Notes: generated from the letters alone by a model not told the origin. A DNA stretch of 64,000 bases from Qipengyuania algicida (GCF_009828025.1 NZ_WTYA01000013.1:1-64000), one strand, 5' to 3'. Counted from the stretch's first letter, positions 24,297 to 33,474 are shown. Numbers and translations are program-made.

Positions 24297-27008
24297 ATGT
24301 CGACCGGCTCGCGGCTCGCGGCAATATTGCTGATTTCGACCGCGCTCACCTTTCCAGGTTTGGCGCAAGCGCAAGATACATCGACCGGTTCCACCGTCGC
24401 GGAACCCGGCACAGCGCCAGATGCTGCCACGCAGCAAACCGACCCCAACCAAGCCAATGGCACCTCTACCGACAATCAACCTGAAATTTCCGTTCCAGGT
24501 GGCGAGATCGTTGTGGTCGGACGTCGCAATCGCGATGTGACCCGATCTTCAACCCAAGTGGTTTCCGTGCTTGATTCCGAAGCCATCGCACGTACTGGCG
24601 AAGGCGACATTGCAGGCGCGCTCAGCCGCGTCACCGGTCTGTCGGTCGTCGGCAATGGCCGCGTCTATGTACGCGGCCTTGGCGATCGTTATTCGCTCGC
24701 ACTGCTCAACGGCTTGCCGCTTCCGAGCCCCGAGCCGCTCAGCCGCGTGGTCCCGCTGGACATCTTCCCAACCGACGTGATCGCATCCTCACTGGTCCAG
24801 AAAAGCTACTCGGCCAATTTCCCCGGCGAATTCGGCGGCGGCGTTATCAACCTCACAACCGTATCCGTACCAACCGAAACCTTCCTCAAGATCAGTGGCG
24901 GAATCAGCGGCGACACCATCACCTCGCTCGGCAAGGGGCTGACATATTTCGGCTCCAAGCTCGACTGGCTGGGTTATGACAACGGCAACCGGGACATCCC
25001 TTCGAATATCGTCGCCTATATGGCCAGTGGCGAGCGCATTCAGGACACGTCGAACGAAATACAGGAAGGCATCGCCGCACAGCTGATGCCGACCAATCTC
25101 GTGACCTTGCAGAAGGACAACGAGATCCCGGTCAATTTCTCAGCCGATATTACCGGCGGCACCGCGATCGATCTGGGTGCCGACACCACGCTGGGCATTA
25201 TCGCCACGGCGGGCATCAAGAACAACTGGCGCAATCGCTACGTTCATTCACAGACCGGCAACACCGATCTCACCGGCATCAATTCCGACTTCAACACCTT
25301 CATCACCGATAACACCGTACTGGTGAACGGACTGGTCGGCGTGGCGCTCGATTTCGGGCGGAACAAGATTCGCTGGACCAATCTTTACATCCACGACACG
25401 CTCAAGACAGCGCGGCTTGGTATCGGAACCGACTTCACGCTCGGCACGCAAGGCTTCGACTTCGCCAACCAGAATACCGCTTTCTATGAAAGGCAGCTGA
25501 TCGACAGCCAGCTGGTGGGCGAATTCCACTTCGGCGACCTCGGCCTCGATCTGCGAGGCGGTTACGCCCAGACTGATCGCAAGGCACCGTACAACGCCAA
25601 TATCTCCTACACCAAGACCCACATTGGCCCGTATGGCGAGCAGTATGTCGCCTATCTCAACCAGGCATCCGATGTCGGCCAGTCGGATGTCGCTTTCGAC
25701 GACCTGACCGAAAAACAGTGGTATGGCGGCGCCGACCTTTCGTACAACATCCTCAGCAATATGCGCGCGACGGTCGGCTACGCCTATACCGACACCAGCC
25801 GCTATTCGATGCGGCGCGACTTCTTCGTGATCGCTTCGGGCGATGTGCTGGACGGCACACTGGTCCCAGCGATCGGCCTGCGTCCACCGGGCGATATCAT
25901 CAACGGCGCTTCGCTTGCCGGTTTCCAGTTCAATGTCTTCGAAGCATCGGACTTCCCCGCCTTTGCCGCCTCGCTGCGGATCCACGCCGGTTACGGCATG
26001 ATCCGTTACAATCCCGTCGATCCGGTAACGATCGATCTGGGTTTACGTTACGAACACTCCAAACAGCGAGTCGACCTCGATCAGTCGATCTTCAACAATC
26101 CGGTATCGGGTGCGATTCCCACGCGCATCAACAGCGATTACTGGCTGCCCAGTGCGACCGTGACCTGGGAAGTGACGGACAAGCTACAATTGCGCGCATC
26201 GGGTTCAAAGACGCTCGCCCGTCCGCAATTCCGTGAGCTGGTCGAGCAGATCTACTTCGACCCAGAATCCAACCGCCCCTATCGCGGTAATCCGCTGCTA
26301 CTCAACAGCCAGCTCTATAATGCAGAGCTGAGAGCGGAGTACTACTTCACCAATCGCAACCGGGTGAGCCTGGCGGGCTTCTTGAAGAAGATCGACAATC
26401 CGATCGAATCCTTCATTACCAATGAATCGCGGACCTTGGTGACCAGCTACGCCAATGCTCCTGAAGCAATCCTTTATGGAAGCGAGTTCGAACTCCAGCA
26501 CACTTTCGACCTGAGCTCATGGGGAGGCTTCTTCGGGACCAAGGAACTGCTGGCCATCGCGAATTACACATACTCGCACTCAAGCCTGAAGGTGAACAGC
26601 ACCGACACCACATTAATCCCGCGGATCGGCGAAACTCCGGCGAACCTCTATTTCAAGGACGGCGATCCGCTCACCGGTCAATCCGATCACGTCGGTAATT
26701 TTCAGCTCAGCTTGCAGGACGTGGACAAGCTACAGCAGTTCACGATCCTCGTGAAATACGCCAGCGAGCGGTCGGTCAGCCGCGGTTTCCAGCGGCCCGA
26801 TATCATCGAGAACCCGGGTATTACGATCGATCTGGTCGCGCGACAGGGCTTTACAGTTGCGGGCAAGGAGTTCGAGATCAAGGGCGAGGTCCGCAATCTC
26901 CTCGGGCGCGGTCATCAGGAATATCAGGAACTCAACGGCAACCGGATCGACTTCAATGCCTATGCCAAAGGCACGATCATCGCCGGTACGCTGTCGGTTA
27001 AACTCTGA
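24297..27008 (+). CDS. TonB-dependent receptor (Pho-linked)
   Basis: Outer-membrane receptor of about 903 residues. It has a signal peptide (ALTFPGLAQAQ), a low-complexity Thr/Gln/Asp linker, then a TonB box GEIVVVGRRNRD and a plug with GLSVVGNGRVYVRGLGDRYS and NFPGEFGGGVINLTT. A barrel follows with KTLARPQFRELVEQIYFDPE near the C-terminal third, the hallmark of the sphingomonad RSP-type receptors, and the end TLSVKL. ATG 24297 with GAGGGGG upstream was chosen over a long spurious extension. It lies 115 bases after the lipoprotein gene, so both are likely co-transcribed. Confidence 0.9.
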   Translation: MSTGSRLAAILLISTALTFPGLAQAQDTSTGSTVAEPGTAPDAATQQTDPNQANGTSTDNQPEISVPGGEIVVVGRRNRDVTRSSTQVVSVLDSEAIARTGEGDIAGALSRVTGLSVVGNGRVYVRGLGDRYSLALLNGLPLPSPEPLSRVVPLDIFPTDVIASSLVQKSYSANFPGEFGGGVINLTTVSVPTETFLKISGGISGDTITSLGKGLTYFGSKLDWLGYDNGNRDIPSNIVAYMASGERIQDTSNEIQEGIAAQLMPTNLVTLQKDNEIPVNFSADITGGTAIDLGADTTLGIIATAGIKNNWRNRYVHSQTGNTDLTGINSDFNTFITDNTVLVNGLVGVALDFGRNKIRWTNLYIHDTLKTARLGIGTDFTLGTQGFDFANQNTAFYERQLIDSQLVGEFHFGDLGLDLRGGYAQTDRKAPYNANISYTKTHIGPYGEQYVAYLNQASDVGQSDVAFDDLTEKQWYGGADLSYNILSNMRATVGYAYTDTSRYSMRRDFFVIASGDVLDGTLVPAIGLRPPGDIINGASLAGFQFNVFEASDFPAFAASLRIHAGYGMIRYNPVDPVTIDLGLRYEHSKQRVDLDQSIFNNPVSGAIPTRINSDYWLPSATVTWEVTDKLQLRASGSKTLARPQFRELVEQIYFDPESNRPYRGNPLLLNSQLYNAELRAEYYFTNRNRVSLAGFLKKIDNPIESFITNESRTLVTSYANAPEAILYGSEFELQHTFDLSSWGGFFGTKELLAIANYTYSHSSLKVNSTDTTLIPRIGETPANLYFKDGDPLTGQSDHVGNFQLSLQDVDKLQQFTILVKYASERSVSRGFQRPDIIENPGITIDLVARQGFTVAGKEFEIKGEVRNLLGRGHQEYQELNGNRIDFNAYAKGTIIAGTLSVKL

Positions 27009-27014
27009 TGAACG

Positions 27015-27041
27015 GGAGGCGGCTCAACACGGGCCGCCTCC
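27015..27041 (+). terminator. Terminator after the Pho-linked receptor
   Basis: 9-bp inverted repeat GGAGGCGGC with a nine-base loop and GCCGCCTCC, directly after the receptor stop (27008). It lies between the convergent receptor and response-regulator genes. No clear T-run follows. Confidence 0.55.
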
Positions 27042-27066
27042 GGCTAATCCCAAGCAGCTTAGCGCA

Positions 27067-27738
27067 TCACCCGTCGTAGACGTAACCTTTTGACCGGACC
27101 GTCCGCAGCGGATTGCCAGCTCCTGCATTTCTCAGTGCCCTGCGCAAGCGCCCGATCCACACATCGACGGTGCGTTCATCGATCGGCGGTTCTACCTTGC
27201 CTAGTCCGGCGATCAGCTCGCGGCGCGACAGCACGCGGTGGGGATTCTCCGCAAAGAAACGCAGCAGGCGAAATTCGTTCGGTCCGACGACCAGCGGGAC
27301 CTTCACCCAACTGGCCTGCAGCGCGACCAAATTGATCGTCAGCTTGCCTAGCACAATGATCTGGCTCGGAGACTTGGCCTCCTGCGGAGAGCGCAACGCC
27401 AGGATCCGGTCGAGCACACCATTGCGGTCGACAGGTCCCACCAAGTAATCGTCGGCGCCTGCCTTCAGAGCGCGCCGCCGGTCATCATCGTCATCCTGTT
27501 CGAGAACCATCGTGATATGGGCGTGTTCGATCCGCGGATCGGCGCGCAAGCGACGGCAAAGCGAAAGTCCCGCACACTCGTCCAGCACCCAGTCGATGAA
27601 CACCCACACCTGCCCCTCGGCCAGCCGAGCGGGCCCATTGCAGCCGATCCGCTCGAAGACATATCTGGTACCGTCATGGATGAATTCCTCGGCAGTTGCG
27701 CCAAGCGTATTCGTCATGAAGATCGTCGCAAGATTCAT
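27067..27738 (-). CDS. PhoB-like response regulator
   Basis: This 223-residue two-domain regulator has an N-terminal receiver part with FIDWVLDECAGLSLCRRLRA (the candidate phospho-Asp is in FIDW), then DDYLVGPVDRNGVLDRIL. The C-terminal OmpR/PhoB winged helix contains EFRLLRFFAENPHRVLSRRE, RTVDVWIGRLRRALRNAG and LRTVRSKGYVYDG. The receiver is atypical: the usual acidic pocket before the Asp is weak, so phosphorylation may not be standard. Start at 27738 with GGAGGGG upstream. It converges on the lipoprotein-receptor pair, whose promoter carries Pho-box-like repeats, which suggests this protein or true PhoB controls them. Confidence 0.8.
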   Translation of the reverse strand: MNLATIFMTNTLGATAEEFIHDGTRYVFERIGCNGPARLAEGQVWVFIDWVLDECAGLSLCRRLRADPRIEHAHITMVLEQDDDDDRRRALKAGADDYLVGPVDRNGVLDRILALRSPQEAKSPSQIIVLGKLTINLVALQASWVKVPLVVGPNEFRLLRFFAENPHRVLSRRELIAGLGKVEPPIDERTVDVWIGRLRRALRNAGAGNPLRTVRSKGYVYDG

Positions 27739-27813
27739 GCAATCGCCCCTCCGCGCGATTCGTTTGGAATGGCGCAATTGCGTGACTGCATGGTGACGAT
27801 CGTGACGGCATTG

Positions 27814-28803
27814 TTACATAGAAATCTTTCCCGCACTAAATCGCGCAAGCCGTTGGTTTATAATCGTATCGGCTTCGTTCATAATCCGGTCGATCAGTTC
27901 CTTGCAGGTAGGGATGTCATGAATCAGCCCGGCGACCATCCCGCATGACCAGGCGCCTGCGTCCATATCGCCTTCGCTCATAATCCGCGGATAGACGCCC
28001 GCGACCTCGCCGATGATGTCGTCGAACGTCAGCTTGTCGCCCAGCTCGCGTTCTTTCACGAGCAGGCGCTCGACCGCATCGTTGGTCATCACCCGCTCGG
28101 TATTGCGCAAGGGGCGCATCACCAGCCGCGTGTCGAGTTCGCTCGCCGCGACGATCGCCTGCTTCACATTTTCATGCACCGGCGCTTCCTTGGTCGCGAT
28201 GAAGCGCGTGCCCATGTTGATCCCGTCGGCGCCCATCGCGAGACTGGCGACAAGGCTGCGGCCATCGACCTGCCCGCCGCTGGCAACGAAGGGTATATCG
28301 AGCTCGTCCGCCGCGCGTGGCAGCAGGATCATGTTCGGCACATCGTCCTCGCCCGGATGGCCGCCGCACTCGAACCCATCGACGCTGACCGCATCGCAGC
28401 CGATCGATTGCGCCTTCAGGCTGTGGCGGACGCTGGTGCATTTGTGGATCACCTTGACCCCGGCGTCCTTGAAGAAGGGGAGGACTTGCGCGGGATTGTT
28501 GCCCGCCGTTTCCACCACCTTCACCCCGCCCTCAATGATGGCGCGCACCAGACCCGGATAGTCGGGCGCATTTAGGCTGGGCAGGAAGGTCAGGTTCACA
28601 CCGAAAGGCTTGTCGGTCATGTCCTTGCAGCGGGCGATTTCGTTGGCGAGCTTTTCCGGCGTGCCCTGGGTCAGCCCGGTGATGATCCCCAGCCCCCCGG
28701 CGTTGGAGACTGCCGCCGCCATCTCGGCAAAGCCGACATAGTGCATACCGCCCTGAATGATCGGATGTTCGATCCCGAACATTTCGGTGATGCGGGTTTT
28801 CAT
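27814..28803 (-). CDS. Nitronate monooxygenase (NPD/NMO family)
   Basis: FMN-dependent enzyme of 329 residues oxidising nitronates. It shows MFGIEHPIIQGGMHYVGFAE (FMN phosphate loop), NAGGLGIITGLTQG, KPFGVNLTFLPS, AVSVDGFECGGHPGED with the family's conserved His, and PFVASGGQVDGRSLVASLAMGADG then GTRFIATKEAPVH. It differs from the copy at 4569, so the window holds two distinct family members. It diverges from the thiolase-like gene, their starts being 78 bases apart. Pairing with lipid-type genes suggests a role in nitro-fatty or propionate-3-nitronate detoxification, as an inference. Confidence 0.9.
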   Translation of the reverse strand: MKTRITEMFGIEHPIIQGGMHYVGFAEMAAAVSNAGGLGIITGLTQGTPEKLANEIARCKDMTDKPFGVNLTFLPSLNAPDYPGLVRAIIEGGVKVVETAGNNPAQVLPFFKDAGVKVIHKCTSVRHSLKAQSIGCDAVSVDGFECGGHPGEDDVPNMILLPRAADELDIPFVASGGQVDGRSLVASLAMGADGINMGTRFIATKEAPVHENVKQAIVAASELDTRLVMRPLRNTERVMTNDAVERLLVKERELGDKLTFDDIIGEVAGVYPRIMSEGDMDAGAWSCGMVAGLIHDIPTCKELIDRIMNEADTIINQRLARFSAGKISM

Positions 28804-28880
28804 TGTGGCCTCTCCCTTTGCGTTGCTTTGAGCAACGGGTATCGCCGTGCAGGAATACAGGCAAGGGAGAGTGTCGCGCG

Positions 28881-30401
28881 ATGGCTGGCGAGGAGGAACG
28901 GATACCAGTGATCGTAGGCGTGGGACAGATCAACGATCGCCCCGCAACGCCGCAGGACGGGCTCGACCCGGTCGGGCTGATGGCGCAAGCATTGCGCCGC
29001 GCGGACAGTGATGCCGGTGGTGGATGGCTCAACCGCTGCGACAGCCTCGCCGTCGTCAGCCAGCTCGCCTGGCCGCAGCTCAATCCGCTCGACGGCACGC
29101 TGGCACAGGTGCTCGGGATGTCCCCTGCCCACCGCGAGCAGACCGACAAGCCAAATGGAGACAGCCCCATCCGCCTGCTTCACGAAGCCGCCAACCGCAT
29201 CGGCGCGGGCGAGGCGAGCGTGTGCGTGGTGGTCGGGGGCGAGGCGCTGCGCACCGCAGGCCAGTTCGCCGCGCTCCAGCCGCGCGAGGACGGCGCCAAG
29301 CCCAACGCGCTGCGCGATGCCACGCACAGGGTGCGCAGGGGCTATGCCCAGAGCCACGGGCTGGTAGTCCCGGTCGATGTCTATCCGCTCTACGAGAATG
29401 CCGGACGTGCGGCCCGCGGCGAGACTCTGGCCGAAGGACAGGCGGAGAGCGGAAAAATGTGGACTGGCATGTCGCGCATTGCAGAGCGGTGCGAAAAAGC
29501 CTGGCTACGCAAAGCGGCGACGCCGGAAGAGATCGTGACACCGACGAAGAGCAACCGCCCGATTGCCTTTCCCTACACCAAGCTTCAGGTCGCCAATGCG
29601 AGCGTTAATCAAGGTGCCGGTTTCCTTGTTACCAGCCTTGCAGAGGCAAGACGGCGCGGGGTGGCTGAGGAGCAGCTGGTTTTCATCGGTCACGGCGCGG
29701 CGGCGCATGAGAGCGAGAATTTCCTCGAACGCGACGGCTTTACCGGCTCGCCCAGCCTCGCGGTGTCGATCGAACGGACGCTGGCGCTCAATGGCGTGGG
29801 CGCGGGCGACCTCGATCTGGTCGAACTCTACAGCTGCTTTCCCTGCGTTCCGAAAATGGCGCGCCGCGTTCTGGGCTGGCCGCTGGACAAACCCATCACC
29901 GTGTTCGGCGGCCTCACCTTCGGCGGCGGGCCGATCGGCAATTACATGAGCCATGCGGTGTGTTGCATGGTCGAACGGCTGCGCGAGAAGCGAGGCCCGA
30001 AACAAGCGATGCGCGGCCTGCTGTTCGCCAACGGCGGCTATGCCACGCACAACCACACGATCCTGCTGTCGAACCAGCCGACCGGCGCGTCCTTTCCCCA
30101 GGATTTCGACCATCAGGCCGAGGCGGATGCGCAGCGCGGCCCGATCCCCGAACTCGACCGCGTCTATGCCGGTCCGGCTACAATCGAGACCTACACAGTC
30201 CACTACGCCCGCGACGGTTCACCCAAGCTCGGAACGATTGTCGCGCGCACACCGCAGGGTGGCCGCACGCTCGCGGTCGTTGCGGGCGACGATGCGCCGC
30301 TGATCGAATGGCTTACATCGGGCGAGTATGAACCGGTTGGAAGCGCTGGCCGCATAGCCCGCCACGATCCCGACGCTCCGGGGATCTGGTCGCTGGAGTA
30401 G
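28881..30401 (+). CDS. Thiolase-fold acetyl-CoA acetyltransferase-like
   Basis: Member of the thiolase superfamily (SCP2-thiolase-like acetyl-CoA acetyltransferases), about 506 residues from ATG 28881. Visible motifs are IPVIVGVGQINDRP, ASVCVVVGGEALRTA, LQVANASVNQGAGFLVTSL, FIGHGAAAHE, LVELYSCFPCVPKMA, GGLTFGGGPIGNYMSHAVCC and GYATHNHTILLSNQP. The usual CxS nucleophile near residue 90 is not obvious, as is common in this subfamily, so activity as a true thiolase is uncertain. A longer frame from 28803 overlaps the divergent promoter and was rejected. It is followed by a long nested hairpin and RNase P RNA. Confidence 0.85.
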   Translation: MAGEEERIPVIVGVGQINDRPATPQDGLDPVGLMAQALRRADSDAGGGWLNRCDSLAVVSQLAWPQLNPLDGTLAQVLGMSPAHREQTDKPNGDSPIRLLHEAANRIGAGEASVCVVVGGEALRTAGQFAALQPREDGAKPNALRDATHRVRRGYAQSHGLVVPVDVYPLYENAGRAARGETLAEGQAESGKMWTGMSRIAERCEKAWLRKAATPEEIVTPTKSNRPIAFPYTKLQVANASVNQGAGFLVTSLAEARRRGVAEEQLVFIGHGAAAHESENFLERDGFTGSPSLAVSIERTLALNGVGAGDLDLVELYSCFPCVPKMARRVLGWPLDKPITVFGGLTFGGGPIGNYMSHAVCCMVERLREKRGPKQAMRGLLFANGGYATHNHTILLSNQPTGASFPQDFDHQAEADAQRGPIPELDRVYAGPATIETYTVHYARDGSPKLGTIVARTPQGGRTLAVVAGDDAPLIEWLTSGEYEPVGSAGRIARHDPDAPGIWSLE

Positions 30402-30459
30402 GCCTTTCTGGTATTCAGACCACCGGCGCACGGGTTCATACGCGAACCCGAAAGGCCTA
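30400..30459. terminator. Nested hairpin between thiolase gene and rnpB
   Basis: An outer 10-bp stem TAGGCCTTTC/GAAAGGCCTA (30400-30409 with 30450-30459) encloses an inner hairpin CGGGTTC-ATACGC-GAACCCG. It begins at the thiolase stop codon and ends just beyond the RNase P RNA 3' end, so it can terminate both convergent transcripts. Confidence 0.65.
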
Positions 30460-30462
30460 ATG

Positions 30463-30880
30463 TCAGGGGGCCTGTAAGCCGGGTTCTGTTCCGCACGCGG
30501 TATCCCGTTGCCGGGACCGGCCGCGCGGTGGCAGCCATTCATCTGGGCGATCCGTTGCCGGATGCGCTCTTGCAGCCAACCCGGATCCTCTGGGGCGAAG
30601 CGCCCTGCCCCCTTGCGGGAGCGCGGGATCCCTATTCGGCCTTGCTCCGGGTGGGGTTTGCCATGCGGGCCGCGTTGCCGAAGCCCCGGTGCGCTCTTGC
30701 CGCACCCTTTCACCCTTGCCTGTGCCCGTGTCCGGGCCATCGGCGGTTTGCTCTCTGTGGCACTTTCCCTTGGCCTTGGCCCGAAGGCCGCCGCCCGGCG
30801 GGCGTTACCCGCCACCCTTGCTTCGTGGAGCCCGGACTTTCCTCGCGCCGTAAAGACACGCGGCTGCCCGGCCCCCTGAC
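30463..30880 (-). ncRNA. rnpB: RNase P RNA (class A)
   Basis: This is the catalytic RNA of RNase P, which matures tRNA 5' ends. On the minus strand it begins with GGGGGCCGGGCAGCCGCG and continues with GAGGAAAGTCCGGGCTCC, the universal P4/CR-I signature. It ends with AGAACCCGGCTTACAGGCCC, the CR-V and P4 partner. Total about 418 nt, normal for alphaproteobacterial type A RNA. Ends are set from the paired GGGGGCC/GGCCCCC stems, so each may be off by a few bases. It lies convergent to the thiolase gene and close to a good promoter (30888-30916). Confidence 0.95.
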
Positions 30881-30887
30881 GGCAGGC

Positions 30888-30916
30888 GAGATAGGCGCAT
30901 CGCACCATTTCGCCAA
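30888..30916 (-). promoter_or_regulatory. Sigma70-type promoter of rnpB
   Basis: On the minus strand TTGGCG (30916-30911), a 17-base spacer and TATCTC (30893-30888) stand about seven bases before the RNase P RNA 5' end. Spacing and position are ideal for a housekeeping promoter, but it was not tested. Confidence 0.65.
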
Positions 30917-31155
30917 GCAAAAGCGCTGTTGGACGAAAGTTGGAAACGCCAGGCAATACTCCGACGATATGGAACACATGGAACACGGTCCTGAAGAGAA
31001 AAACTCGCGTCGCCGTTTGGAGGCAGCCAAAGACTGTATTTGCAGCATGTGAGGGCACCCGGGGCATTGCGGGCGTATCGCAGGACGAAGACGAGTAGGA
31101 AATCAAACGAAGCGGCTCACCAGTCGCATTGCGCACATTACTTTCCATTTCGCGT

Positions 31156-31174
31156 GTCCCAAAATTTTTGGGAC
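31156..31174. promoter_or_regulatory. 19-bp palindrome before the HTH-membrane gene
   Basis: The near-perfect palindrome GTCCCAAAATTTTTGGGAC has 9-bp arms and one central base. It ends 10 bases before the TTG start of the membrane-anchored HTH gene and overlaps its ribosome-binding region. It could be the operator through which that regulator represses itself, or an RNA hairpin affecting its translation. Confidence 0.5.
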
Positions 31175-31184
31175 GGACAGGGAC

Positions 31185-32051
31185 TTGCCCGAACGCGACA
31201 AGCCCGCAAAAGTCACCACGGTGAAGATCGTGCCTTCAGGTCAGCCATCGCAAACCGACCGGTTCGCCGAACTGAGCGAGCCGGAGCGGGTACCACTACG
31301 CCTCCTCGCCGAAGGGCATACGGTGAAGAGTGCGGCCACCTTGCTCGACACCACCCCGTCGGCGATCAACGAGCGATTGCGCGAAGCCCGGAAGAAAACC
31401 GGTATCGGCAGCAGCCGAGAGATCGCGCGCCAGCTTAAAGCACAAGAAAATCGTGACACGAAAATTGGGATTGAGCCCAATGGAAACCGTCCTGCATCTC
31501 GTTCGCAGATGAACACACATCCATGGCGTTCACGAATAGGGATTTTTATCATGCTGATCTTTGCCGCGAGCCTTGCACTGGGTGCGTATGCCCTGCTTTC
31601 ACAGCAGGCAGCCGACCGGATTTCCGCGCCATCATCGCAAACGAGCTTTACCGACCCACTCGTGGGAGACATCGCTCAATTCGATATGGCAGCGGCTCAT
31701 GCAAAGCTGCGATCTGAACCAGAAGATGCGCAATGGGGACCAAAAACCGAAAACCTTCTTCGGTCACAGTTCGAAAAAATTCCTCATGTCGGAGGCCGCG
31801 ATAGCCCACTCCACATCAAATGTGCGTCCACTCTGTGTGAGGTAGCAGGCGTCATCGATGCTCCGCTCCCTGACAAAAATGATCGGCACCCAGAAGATGG
31901 ACCGGTGAACCAATCCATGCAGCAAATTCAGAGCAAGCTACTGGTGGATTACTTTAAAGCACATGGCTTGAATACGCTTGGCGGCACCTTCGGCATCACG
32001 AAGGACAAGCGAGAGTTTTTCTTTTTCTACTATGAGCGCATCAGAGGCTGA
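31185..32051 (+). CDS. Membrane-anchored LuxR-type HTH protein
   Basis: A 288-residue protein with an unusual order. An N-terminal GerE/LuxR-like HTH (about residues 28-85, including LSEPERVPLRLLAEGHTVKS and TPSAINERLREARKKTGI) is followed by a charged linker, then a single transmembrane helix (IGIFIMLIFAASLALGAYAL, about 119-138). A C-terminal outside domain of about 150 residues contains a KCASTLCEV Cys pair. This resembles one-component, membrane-bound regulators that sense periplasmic signals. Start is TTG 31185 after AGGGA. It carries its own palindrome just upstream. Its relatives in sphingomonads have a similar form; the signal is unknown. Confidence 0.65.
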   Translation: MPERDKPAKVTTVKIVPSGQPSQTDRFAELSEPERVPLRLLAEGHTVKSAATLLDTTPSAINERLREARKKTGIGSSREIARQLKAQENRDTKIGIEPNGNRPASRSQMNTHPWRSRIGIFIMLIFAASLALGAYALLSQQAADRISAPSSQTSFTDPLVGDIAQFDMAAAHAKLRSEPEDAQWGPKTENLLRSQFEKIPHVGGRDSPLHIKCASTLCEVAGVIDAPLPDKNDRHPEDGPVNQSMQQIQSKLLVDYFKAHGLNTLGGTFGITKDKREFFFFYYERIRG

Positions 32052-32060
32052 CTCTATACT

Positions 32061-32780
32061 CTACCGCGTCGTGCCCCGGTCACGGTCGAGTAGCAGCTGG
32101 AACAGGATCGCGCGGATTTCTCCGTCGATCTCACCATCGATCTTGCGCGGGCGCCAGCGGCGCTGGAAGGCCTCGACAACCTTGTGCCCGTCCGTGATGT
32201 CGTAACCGTAACGTTCCAGCGCGAGATAAAACGCCGGATCGTTGTCGAACGGATCGCCCAGCTCGATTCCGGGCGTCGGCAGGCACAGATTGTATTCCGC
32301 CAGCCGCTCCCACGGGAACAGCTCACCCGGATCGATCTTGCGCTGCGGCGCGACGTCCGAATGGCCGACCACATTGGCGCGCGGGATATCGTATTCCTTC
32401 ACGATCCGCGCGAGCAGCGGCACCAGCGCCTCGAACTGCACATCGGGGAACGGACCGTATCCGTATTTGTGGCCCGGATGGTCCAGTTCGATCCCAACAC
32501 TGGCCGAATTCACGTCCCGAATGCCGCGCCAGTAGGAAACGCCCGCATGCCAGGCGCGCTTGCCCTCCGGCACCAGCCGGGTCACCACGCCATCGCGCGA
32601 AATCAGGTAATGGGCGGACACCTTGGCTTCCGGATCGCACAACCGCTCGATCGCGGCATCCGCGGTTTCCATTTCGGTGTAATGGATCACCGCCATCGAG
32701 ATCGGCAAGGCGCGCTCGTCGAAATTGGGCGAGAGCTGCTCGCGATGAACGAGCTCGTCCTTGCCTCCCGAAGTCGTCAT
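32061..32780 (-). CDS. N-acetylmuramoyl-L-alanine amidase (AmpD-like)
   Basis: Zinc amidase of about 239 residues that cleaves N-acetylmuramoyl-peptides, linked to cell-wall turnover. It shows PISMAVIHYTEMETADAAI (first Zn His), VSAHYLISRDGVVTRLV, AWHAGVSYWRGIRDVN, SVGIELDHPGHKYG, VVGHSDVAPQRKIDPG (second Zn His region) and FPWERLAEYN. A C-terminal helical segment follows, as in AmpD/AmiD with a PGRP-associated extension. It has no signal peptide, so it is probably cytosolic, AmpD-like. It lies in opposite direction to the HTH gene and upstream of chpT. Confidence 0.9.
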   Translation of the reverse strand: MTTSGGKDELVHREQLSPNFDERALPISMAVIHYTEMETADAAIERLCDPEAKVSAHYLISRDGVVTRLVPEGKRAWHAGVSYWRGIRDVNSASVGIELDHPGHKYGYGPFPDVQFEALVPLLARIVKEYDIPRANVVGHSDVAPQRKIDPGELFPWERLAEYNLCLPTPGIELGDPFDNDPAFYLALERYGYDITDGHKVVEAFQRRWRPRKIDGEIDGEIRAILFQLLLDRDRGTTR

Positions 32781-32817
32781 CCATTCCTCCCCCGGCGATC
32801 CGTCTCGCCCGCCAACC

Positions 32818-33474
32818 TCAACCGATCAGACCTTCCGGCTCCGGCAGAACCGCGCCCAAGACCAGCGCATCGTCGTGCAGCGCATATTGCAAACCGCCGC
32901 CGGCATCTTCTGCCAGTAGATTGATCATATAGGCGGCGGCGGTCCGGCTGGACAATTCGCCTTCGTGCAGCGACCCCTCGATCGCGCGACCGATAGTTTC
33001 GTCGAAAGCGATCTTCGGCCCCGTCGCCCGGATGACGATTTCGCTCGCCCCGTCGCGCAGCTCCGCCCCGACATCCAGCGTCCCACCACGCACCAGCGAA
33101 TCCACCGCAATCTGCGCGAAATTGAGTAAAACCTTGACCGTCGGCTTGGACAGATTGGCCGTGGCCAGCGCCCAGCGAATCTCGATCCGCCCCTTGTCGC
33201 GTACCAGCGATTCGATCAGTGCCTTGGGCTCTTCCACCGGCACACGATCTCCGAAACCACCTGCAGCTCCGAACGCCAGACGAAAGAACTTGAGCTTGTT
33301 GGTGGAGATCGTCGCGCTCTGTTCGAGCAGTTCGATGCAGTTCTGGCGCATGTCGGGATCGGTCTCGGTCGCCAGCAGCTCCAGCCCGTTGGAAAAGGCA
33401 CCTACCGGGGAAAGCAGATCATGGCACAGGCGAGAACACAAAAGGGCGGCAAGATCGGTCGAAGCGTCAGTCAT
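32818..33474 (-). CDS. chpT: ChpT-type histidine phosphotransferase
   Basis: ChpT relays phosphate from the CckA hybrid kinase to CtrA and CpdR in the alphaproteobacterial cell-cycle pathway. The 218-residue protein has the dimerisation and phosphotransfer helix LAALLCSRLCHDLLSPVGAF with the His at about residue 18, then LEQSATISTNKLKFFRLAFG and a Bergerat-like C-terminal half without kinase ATP motifs. ATG 33474 was taken as start, giving M-T-D-A-S-T; the 48 upstream bases look non-coding. It lies between the amidase and the JAMM peptidase, minus strand. Confidence 0.85.
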   Translation of the reverse strand: MTDASTDLAALLCSRLCHDLLSPVGAFSNGLELLATETDPDMRQNCIELLEQSATISTNKLKFFRLAFGAAGGFGDRVPVEEPKALIESLVRDKGRIEIRWALATANLSKPTVKVLLNFAQIAVDSLVRGGTLDVGAELRDGASEIVIRATGPKIAFDETIGRAIEGSLHEGELSSRTAAAYMINLLAEDAGGGLQYALHDDALVLGAVLPEPEGLIG

